Assembly (NCBI GenBank): GCA_043228905.1
Contig: JBHGNT010000005.1
Location: 6,138,001-6,202,000 of the forward strand
Direction: 5' to 3'
DNA: 64,000 nucleotides
Source: Azolla caroliniana
Lineage: Eukaryota > Polypodiophyta
Shown: one piece after another, positions 55,850-64,000 of the stretch
Position numbering within the stretch: position 1 is the first letter of the stretch
How the letters are laid out: each line of letters starts with the position of its first letter
Notes under the pieces: model-generated
What the model was told of the DNA's origin: nothing
What the model saw: the letters and a program-made list of their open reading frames with translations, nothing else
Database searches by the model: none
Position numbers and translations under genes: made by a program

Positions 55850-56450
55850 TTTATTTTATTACAGGAGATTGACTATGATCTCAACAAACAATGCTTATGA
55901 CAAGTTGATTGACATACATAAGTGGATGGAAGAAAGGGTTATAAAGATATGGGGTTTTCGTAAGCTCATTACCTGGTGGTTTCATGTGATCAAGGCATGT
56001 TTGTGTTCCTAATTGATGCTACGCGCTAAGGTATTCATTTGGAGAGTTATGGTTGGAGCTTTACCATTAGGGGATGCGTTCAAATTTTTTTTTGCTAAAG
56101 GAACATATTTCTTTTGTTTAGTGGAATTGGAACATAATAGGCATTGATTTTTTTCATGCTTGATGGCTAGGATGGTTTGGAGGTGCATCAATTTAGTGCG
56201 GATGTCTCTAACTGGAGTAAGCCTATCTTCCTTCAGTTGGGTATTTGCACATATGGAGAACAATGAACCAATGCTTCATTTCCAAATTATTTTTGAGTTA
56301 TTGAGGTATTGGGGACTGTGGTTCAATTGGAATATGCAGAATGCCTTTCGTTTTGATTTGCAAGTTGGGATGAGAAAATATGTTGTAAAGTGGAAAGGAC
56401 TTTTTTCGTGGCAATTGACAATGATGGAGAAGTCGCGAAATCTCAAACAT
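55850..56450 (+). pseudogene. LINE zinc-binding (zf-RVT-like) and C-terminal fragment
   Basis: Plus-strand translation across shifts gives KWMEERVIKIWGFRKLI, KVFIWRVMVGALPLGDAF, then a C..C...E..RH-like stretch (YFFCLVELEHNRH) and ARMVWRCINLVRMSL, the order seen at the end of plant LINE polyproteins. Stops and shifts show that it is decayed. It is related to the remnants at 29824-29960 and 24083-24262. Confidence 0.6.
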
Positions 56451-56519
56451 GAAGAGAGAGAGAGAACTTTGCAAGGTCACATATCATCATATTCGACATT
56501 TGAATTGGCGTGTACCGTG

Positions 56520-58760
56520 GAATTGATTGAGTAGTCGTAGTAGTATTTAGCCCCCTAGAAGGGTTCTATGCTTTGTAGTCATGGTGGTGTTTTTTTCTTT
56601 CATTATGAAAACCATTATTTACAGAAAAAAAGATTTTATTATTGTCTTCATAGGTCAAATATGACCTATGAGACCAAAAATATTACATTTCACCTAATAC
56701 ATGTGAATGTGAGTAATGGAACTCAATGTTTAAGAACTTCTACAAATGAATGTTGCAATTGAGAGTGCACATTGTGACTTTGAGAGAAATTCATGCAAGG
56801 TTTGTGTTTGGTAAAAGATGTGTGGAAAGCATAGTCGAACGTGATTAAAAACAAAGCATCGTATAGAAGTGTCATACTCAGAATCCTAAACTTGTTTCGG
56901 GCAAAGTGTGCATAGTCGACTTCTCCCATCACTTGTGTCCAACGCCTCGTCTCACATCACAATGCATGTGAGCTAAGTCTCATGAAAGCAATGGTTTGGA
57001 TTGCAGACAATGGAATGACTCTAACATGTATCGATGTGTACAATTTCCTTAGGCGAAGATTTTGGTTTTGTAGTTAGGTGTAACATACTTTGTATAATGG
57101 GTGAGGTGTGAGCCTCCACAATTTTTCCCATGTCATGATACATTGGCATTGCAAAAAGGCCTCTTTTATAGATGAATCTAGTAATGCATTGTGAAACAAA
57201 GTGTATTGCATCACATATTCTAAACTATTTTTCCATATCTTGCATCCAACCGGAACACGAAAATTTGCTTTTATGTGTCTTTTAGATCTTTTTGCATTCT
57301 TCCCATGTGATTCTAAGGAGGCAATGTGAGGGACTTATTTGAGCCTTAAGTATACATGTATTCAACAACACTTTCCATAGCCATGATCTCAATTGGAAGT
57401 GATCCTGTCTCGTGAAATAGGATGGTGTATGTCGTTTGTTTCTTGGCTTGGAGAAACTTTGTAAGAAAATGCTATTGGACATTTTCAAAATCCTTCCAAA
57501 TTGCAAAAATGCCTCCCTCATTCACAAAGGAATCTATCAATGCATTACGAAGCAAGTAAGTTGAATCACATATTCCAAACCATTTTCCCATGTCTTGCAT
57601 CCAACCAAAACACAAAATAATGCTTTTATGTATTTTTGGATGAGTTGTTTATCTAGGACAAGGCCCATGACTTGTTTGATCCCTATGCTTTGCTTGTATG
57701 GTTATGTTTAGATCCTGATCCCTATGATTTGTTAGAAAAAGTTATTAGCTGAAAAGGGAGACTCTCTTTCTAATCCCAGAATGTGTTCACTAAGAATCAC
57801 ACTTGGAAAGATGAGAGTAGGATGGGTGGGCTCAACAAATAAGCATTATTCACTCACACACACTCCCATGACCATGTGCCCTAATATTAGCTACATGGAC
57901 AGAGGAGTTTCTCTCAAAGTCCTTAAAATCTTCAACAAGCACAATCAAATTACATGAATCAACCAAATGGCTCACAAACAAGACCAAAAGATAAAGAAAA
58001 ACTCTCACTTAGCTAAAAGAATCTTAATCGCTTCAACAAGGTATAAGCCACAAATAGGAATAAGACGAACTTTTGTTACTTCCCATGCAAATTTAGGAAG
58101 TCGACTTGAATTACTATTTTGAACCTTACACGTGTACTACACAACCTTTCTATGTCCATGATCTCAATGGCAATTGGTCTTGTCTTAAGAAGTAGGACAA
58201 TGTATGATATTTGTTTCTTGACTTGGAGAAACATTGAAAGAAAATTCATTTGAACATTTTCAAACTCTTTCCAAGTGGACTTAAGGATGCAACTACCCCA
58301 CTGAGAAGCATTTGTGTTATCAAAGTGTCAAATAAGTGTTTATTGAGGAAATAACATTTAATTTCTACACCATTGTGTGGGTTCTCAAATGCGTAATATA
58401 CCCTATTCACTAGAACAGAATAATACCATAGCAACGCAAAAACACGTCACTATGTTCATTGCTACACGCATTGCTTAAGTATTGTTGGCGTACAATAATC
58501 CCTAGACTATTAAAGAGCTCATCCGTCATCGTATAAACACCGGAGTCCTTGTTGAGACCAAATTGCATATGAATAAACATGCTTCAAATGCATATTTGAC
58601 ACAATTCACATATTTCGTTTGCTTGGTGTGCTTATATATGAGATGAGGCTCAATTTTAAGGCAAGTTAATACCTTTTATTTCCCATCATTTCATTTCCTT
58701 TAATATTGTCTTTCTCCTCATTCAAAACACGCCTAAAAGTAACTTTGTTTGTTCCATGTA
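56520..58760. repeat. intergenic stretch with interspersed low-identity repeats
   Basis: A block near 57140-57275 (containing atcttgcatccaacc) recurs near 57498-57640, and a block near 57365-57505 (ccatgatctcaattgg, ttggagaaac) recurs near 58135-58270. They look like rearranged pieces of one old element, probably minus-strand. No gene is supported. Confidence 0.5.
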
Positions 58761-58767
58761 GCGAAGG

Positions 58768-58768
<1 letters not shown>

Positions 58769-58840
<72 letters not shown>
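58769..58840. repeat. (AC)n microsatellite
   Basis: About 36 uninterrupted AC units. Confidence 0.95.
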
Positions 58841-58844
<4 letters not shown>

Positions 58845-60790
58845 GAGTAGAGTGCCAACCCGTGATTAGAATAACAAAATTCGATACAACGAGAGTTATG
58901 ATTCATGTGCTACTAAGGGAGTAGATATATATTTAGATATATGCAACTCAATGGGTGAAGTGTATATACTAACTAAGAAATAGATTCCAAGGTTCTTTTC
59001 TATAGAATATTTTATATGAAACCATTAACCCATCTACGATTATTAGTGTACACCTTTTTCATTGACTACACATGTGAGGGTTGTTGGTGCTTGTTCACAC
59101 CTAACAAACATCCCCTCTCTCTACCTTAATGCTCAAATTTATTTTTTCAATAATAACACGTATTTGTTTACATGTGTTTTCACCCTTTTACCACTAGTTC
59201 CTTTCGCTCTTAGACTCTTATCTCACAATTATATCTCTTCGCTCGTATCTCTATTCACTACTAACTCTCTTTTCTTCTAGACTCTTGTCTTACTACCATG
59301 TCCCTTTGCTCCTAGATTCTTGTTTCACTTCGAGGTCTCTTTGCTCAGAAACACTTATCTAGCAACACCTGATCTCTCACCTCACCACTAGCTTTCTTTG
59401 CTCTTGGCTCTGTTCTAACCATTAGGTCTCTTCACTCTCGTCTCCCTACCACATATTCTCACAAGCATCACACGTTGAACACGCAAGTAATCACATTAAA
59501 TTTTCGATAATCAAGATTGTAATCACAAATTTGAACTCTCCCTCAGATTTTCTTACTCTCTTAATCCATTAGTCTCAATTCCAAGTACATTCACTATTAA
59601 CCCTCGTTGAGTAGACAATTTCAATTAATCAAGTTTGTAATTAAATTTAGTTAGTTGTCTCTCTCTCTTCTCACTCCCTCAATCACCTAGTGTAGACAAA
59701 GACCACAAGTGAGTCAACCTTATCTTTTATAGCTCAATGGTTACTATTTTTGGGTTTGCATGTACCAAACAAAACAAATTGGTGTTTACGCTACACAAGT
59801 TCAAATCTACATCCTATATGTTAACGAGATGACGTTTTAAACAAATCGAGCTAGCATGCTTCAATGTTTTTTTTTCACATGCTTCATTATGAATACATTT
59901 TGGTTTGGTAGCTTCCTTAATCTAGCCAAATCTTATGATTTTGGCCACTTTGTCCTTGCAACTCAACTGTATCGAGACAATGCATGAAATAATAGGAAAC
60001 ATCAAAACTCCACAATGTTTTTTTATAATTCAGATAGTAGTGTTGGATTTTGCTCCCTCATAATTATTTAGTCCTTGCATTTAAAAAAACATGGGCGATG
60101 TTTTATCAAATGGGGGCCCATTTTTCTCGAACAATACTCAACATTCATTTAGAGTGCATCAATTTCCACATTGGGTGGTACAAGTGCATGTGCTTGGCAC
60201 CATTGGCACTTTGTAACATTGTAAGTCCATGTACAAGAACGGGTAATCACTCTCATTAAAATATGAGGAGAGTTCTTTTTACTCAAAAAACGGCACAACC
60301 TTTCGATGATATAATGTTCTATTTTAAATTGTATATACTTCTATATTTTGGCGTTATTTTATTTTAAATTAGTATGAGCCATAGTTTGGTAAAGAAGTTG
60401 TATTCCCTAACATTTTTGTACCTTCACATATCATATTATGTTTGTGCATATATTCCTTCAACTTACTATAGTTTTACTTCAAAATATTGTAACAATAACT
60501 AAAACTCAAGCATTAATTTAAGCACTCTAAATGTCATTTTTAATTAAACCATCATTATTTGAGAGTTGATTTATTAACGAGAGCAAATGTTGAAACATGA
60601 ATCCATTGAAAAGCAAGGTTTATATTCAACGATTGCAAGCATAAAATGGGTGCAATAAATCATATTTAATTGGAAGAGTAAACCAACCTCTAAGAATAAT
60701 GAGAATTTAGAAGATCAAATTGAAAATACTAAATGGAAAGCATCAATTGAAGTTGATCATACAACGTTATATACTCAAGTCTCAAAGCTA
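58841..60790. mobile_element. intergenic stretch with a tRNA-like SINE candidate
   Basis: At about 59725-59815 a plus-strand stretch has an A-box-like 'TAGCTCAATGGTTA' and, about 70 bases later, a B-box-like 'AAGTTCAAATCT', as in tRNA-derived SINE heads. A CT-rich stretch lies at about 59100-59450. No gene is seen. Confidence 0.4.
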
Positions 60791-60793
60791 GTG

Positions 60794-61168
60794 TCAAGCG
60801 AAAGGTAACAAGAAGAAGTAGAGAAGAAGCATAGCAAGGAGACCCCATATAAAATTATGAGAGGAAGATTCATTGTAAACTTCTATATCATTAGAGGGGG
60901 AATCATCACAATCATCAAATTGATGAATGAAATATCGAGCATCATGTGATGATGATAGGCATAGATTGTAATCATATTGTAGGAAGTGTAGAGCTATCAA
61001 GAGGGTGATAGAGAGTAGGATGGGGGTTGTAACTATTTGGTTTGCAATAACATAAGCATAGTCTTTGATGAAGATAGTTTGGAAGAAGAAGAGAGACCAT
61101 GGAATCACCCCTAGGGACCCTAGTACACCCAATATTATAAGGGGCGTGATAGGGGAGGGGCTTTCCAT
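60794..61168 (-). CDS. small predicted membrane protein, unknown
   Basis: 124 residues from MESPSPITPLIILG to LLPFA. Three hydrophobic segments are visible: about 8-30 (LIILGVLGSLGVIPWSLFFFQ), 41-63 (ANQIVTTPILLSITLLIALHFLQ) and 106-122 (FIWGLLAMLLLYFFLL). They are separated by an acidic, Ser-rich loop with DDCDDSPSNDIE. Codon use and amino-acid balance look like a real protein, not chance AT-rich translation. An in-frame upstream extension to 61225 exists but overlaps a CT-rich leader. I do not recognise the family; an additional upstream exon is possible. Confidence 0.45.
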   Translation of the reverse strand: MESPSPITPLIILGVLGSLGVIPWSLFFFQTIFIKDYAYVIANQIVTTPILLSITLLIALHFLQYDYNLCLSSSHDARYFIHQFDDCDDSPSNDIEVYNESSSHNFIWGLLAMLLLYFFLLPFA

Positions 61169-61229
61169 TCTCTCTCTCACTCTAATATTAGAGAGCCTAC
61201 TCCCAACACAATAAAGAGTTTCCAAATAG

Positions 61230-62850
61230 CTAATATAGGAGTGTTAGCTGTGATCTATACAAACATGTACTTCCAAGAAATGAAGTTATGTAAGAGAACT
61301 CAACAGACCAAGAGTTGGTAAAAGAGTTCAAAACAACTTACAAGAACTTCAATTTATGTAACTCAATAACAGAGGAAGCGACAAGAATAATTTTAGCCCA
61401 CAATAACATAGTAGTGAGACTATAATTAACGAGCATGAATATCAAGGCATGCAAGGCCTTAAAAGTCCTACAATGAAGTAGACAATAAAATTGTTGGCAT
61501 ATAGAATGAAATGAATAAACATAGAATGTTTGTGCTTTAGCACAGTATGAATTTATAACCATTAATGATCATGGCACCCTCAAAATCAACAAATGTATGG
61601 GTTCAAAGTGGAGTATTGACAACCAGACTATGGATGGGTTAGAGTATTGATGCTAAACATTAATTCAACACATATGTCATGGGTTATGTAGTTGATGGTT
61701 ATTATACTTGTAACCTAATGGCGGCATTAATGTGACATTGGAGTCCTGAAAAATACTAGGATACCTTAACACAATGTCATGTAATATTGAAGAGAGCATG
61801 GAAATTTAGAGGAGATATTGAAGTGTTAGCAGATTAATGTGTTTAAATCTTTCAAAGGGCATACATAAGTTCGGAGAATGGGGCTCAAGTTCTCAAAGAA
61901 AACAATGTTTTGGAGATCATAGGCACTTGAGAATCAGATTGCAAAAGAATTCAGCTCAAACTTTTGTAATAAAACTTTGTTCACCTTCCAAGAAACGAAA
62001 ATATTGTTTTGTACATGTAAACCCACTTTTTTTTACCCCTCGATTTTACCCATAATGTAGCTAAGTCTCATCTTTTTTAATGAGTCTCAATTCTTTTATC
62101 TTTCATTTGTTCCTTTCAAGCCATCAAACACTTGGACCTTCCTAAAGGTTTGGAATTCTTTAATGGGTAATCTTTTTCAAACAAAAGAAGGATGCACACA
62201 AAAATGATGGGAATTTATTATTGATAGAATTCATTAAATATTGGCAAAATTTGCCACCAAAAGCTTAAATTAGTCCCTCCAAAAAATGAAGTACACTTCA
62301 TTATTTAAATTTTAGATTATACATTTAGACATATGTATAAATGAATGTGTGTATGCATCTATGATTATTCACGTATATATGAGTTTCAAATTTGAACATA
62401 TTGCATGTATATAAAGGAAGACAGATGATTAATTAGCCCAAACCAATGTGATGTGATGGTGAAAGAGAAGTTTGAAGATTGTCCAATGGAAGTGAAAATT
62501 AGATTGTGGCTTTCTCCCCATTCTCCATCTCCCTTTATAAAAATTGGCAACATGGTTTTTGGCTTAGCCCACTTTCCACAAAAACTTAGGTAATGAAATT
62601 TTATTGTAGTTTAGATCATGCTTATTTGTTGTCACACTTTTTCTATGATGAAGTTCGCACCTCCCATCACTAGTCACAATAATGTGACCTTACTTTTCTT
62701 TGAAACTGTTAAGTTTCTCTCATTGAATAGATACATTTTATTTTTTATTGTGGTTGCCAATGAAGTTTTGATACAACTATGGTTACTCTTGGGAGCAATA
62801 TTCTTTTCGTGATTCACGTATTTCAAAGTTCCACATATGCCTTGTTTTCT
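61230..62850. other. intergenic stretch
   Basis: AT-rich, with no supported gene, RNA or repeat. Confidence 0.4.
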
Positions 62851-62859
62851 TCTACACCA

Positions 62860-63990
62860 ACTTTGATGCACATGCCTCATCACAAACATAAGATATCTTC
62901 TTATTCTCCACGGCGAAGTTTTGCAGATGCATGTGTTGCAAATATTTATTTTGGAAAGTGATGTGAATCAACTCTAAAGCTACCTTATCAAGATGTTCAC
63001 TATTTGGAGAGTCACACCATTTTACCAATAACGTCACATTACTCTTGTTGTTTATTGTTGTTCACCTCCATGAAGAAGAGAGAAAATTTCAATCACCCAC
63101 GTGGTGTTGTTTTCCATGAGAACCATAGAACACATGTGTGATAAAATTTATTTGAACACATTTGTGACTATAGAGATGATACATAAACCAAAATGTTGCC
63201 ATGGAAGAGGAATGGACTACAAGATTATAGAGATGATACATCCAACTTGTATGATGATGTACCCATTTATAACAATTACAAATATAATTTAGTGGTGTGA
63301 AGTGAATAAACCAAAGAGACCTCTTTCATTGAGTTACATTTGATTGGTTGCATCATCATATAAAATCTTTGTTTAATAACCCATATGTCTATTAGTAACA
63401 TTTTCATCCACACAACTCCACAAGCTGGTTGTGTAATGACTTTACATGAAACTTTACTTTTGGTTATGACAACCACTGATTTCTTCTTTGAAATCCATGA
63501 AATTATTGTAATGTTGAATGAACACATTATTTCATTATGCTTTTTCATGATGCGTTGTCTATTGCCCAATTTGCAATTATCATGGATGGAAGAGAGACCA
63601 TAACTAGTCTTGTAAAGGTTAGGGCCTCTATGTTTGAAGAGTAATTTGAATCATAGCTATTACAAAATTAAAGTGTTAAAGTTGTTCCATATATGCATTG
63701 TCATTCAAATTACCATTTAAAAACTCACTTTTGACATCCAATTGATAAAGTTTTCAAAATTAACCAATTGCAAATGCAATTAAATATCTTATTCTAGTAT
63801 GGCTACTAAATTGGTTTGGAAAAAGCTTTTACATCTCTTGCATGAGGTTTATGGCTCTAGAGTATATAAAAATAGGGGGCAATGATGTGGGATGATATTA
63901 AGGGTGAGTACAAGATTATGAAAAAGAAAAGGTTAACTTTGCATTATATACAAGAGGTCGATATATTGAGGAAGTGTTGCCGTGTATGCA
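62860..63990 (-). pseudogene. decayed Ty1/copia pol fragment (RT-RNase H), likely running past the window edge
   Basis: Minus-strand translation across shifts gives RT landmarks YQLDVKSEFLNG at about 63720-63765 and LYKTSYGL near 63610, then RNase H-like VWMKMLLIDI and CNSMKEVSLVY..HTTK near 63290-63420. These correspond to copia W-R-LL-D and CD-S-AI-L..H..TKHI. A final LELIHITFQN-like stretch lies near 62930-62960. Numerous stops make it non-functional. Confidence 0.6.
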
Positions 63991-64000
63991 TATTAATTCA

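Noticed and set aside
62618-63603. Plus-strand frames at the right edge
   Set aside because: The minus strand shows copia RT-RNase H motifs in order; the plus-strand frames have no support.

Overview
This is a nuclear chromosome segment from a land plant: AT-rich, with GT-AG introns, long intergenic spacers and many transposable-element remnants. The clearest clue to lineage is a four-exon minus-strand gene at 14.5-15.4 kb for a MORN-repeat protein resembling radial spoke head protein RSPH1, a part of motile 9+2 axonemes. Flowering plants and conifers lack motile sperm, so a seed-free plant (a fern is my best guess) or a cycad/Ginkgo-type plant is likely. Species cannot be fixed from the sequence alone.

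Layout. 0-7.5 kb is repeat territory: a composite tRNA-like SINE, the decayed 3' end of a LINE, a 1-kb unit between direct repeats, an orphan coding exon, a decayed copia pol fragment whose sequence also makes a six-copy 92/93-bp minisatellite, and a second copy of the SINE. 7.6-12.0 kb is NOP56 (box C/D snoRNP core) in nine exons, with a telo-box in its promoter. 13.2 kb has an intronless tRNA-Leu(UAA). 14.5-15.4 kb is the RSPH1-like gene. 17.7-24.1 kb is a complete young LTR element (419-bp LTRs, target duplication CAAAC) that carries gag and protease but no reverse transcriptase, RNase H or integrase; an 873-codon coiled-coil reading frame fills the place of pol. 24.3-29.8 kb is a young minus-strand Ty1/copia element (target duplication CATAA) with one frameshift. 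Both sit in or beside an older LINE remnant.

31.4-38.4 kb is an F-box gene of the At4g00755 type whose introns carry several local tandem duplications, including a decoy copy of its start exon. 42.6-44.1 kb is an intronless trihelix/Myb-SANT-like transcription factor. 46.2-51.5 kb (5' end perhaps near 54.8 kb) is a minus-strand WD40 gene of the plant AMBRA1-like family, reconstructed in 14 phase-consistent exons. 55-64 kb holds microsatellites, LINE and copia remnants, a tRNA-like SINE candidate and one small open frame for a predicted three-helix membrane protein.

The host genes share no pathway: nucleolar RNP assembly, axoneme, ubiquitin ligase adaptor, transcription factor, and an autophagy or CUL4-type WD40 adaptor. 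The most unusual object is the pol-less LTR element with gag, an in-frame UAG, a protease and a large coiled-coil protein.
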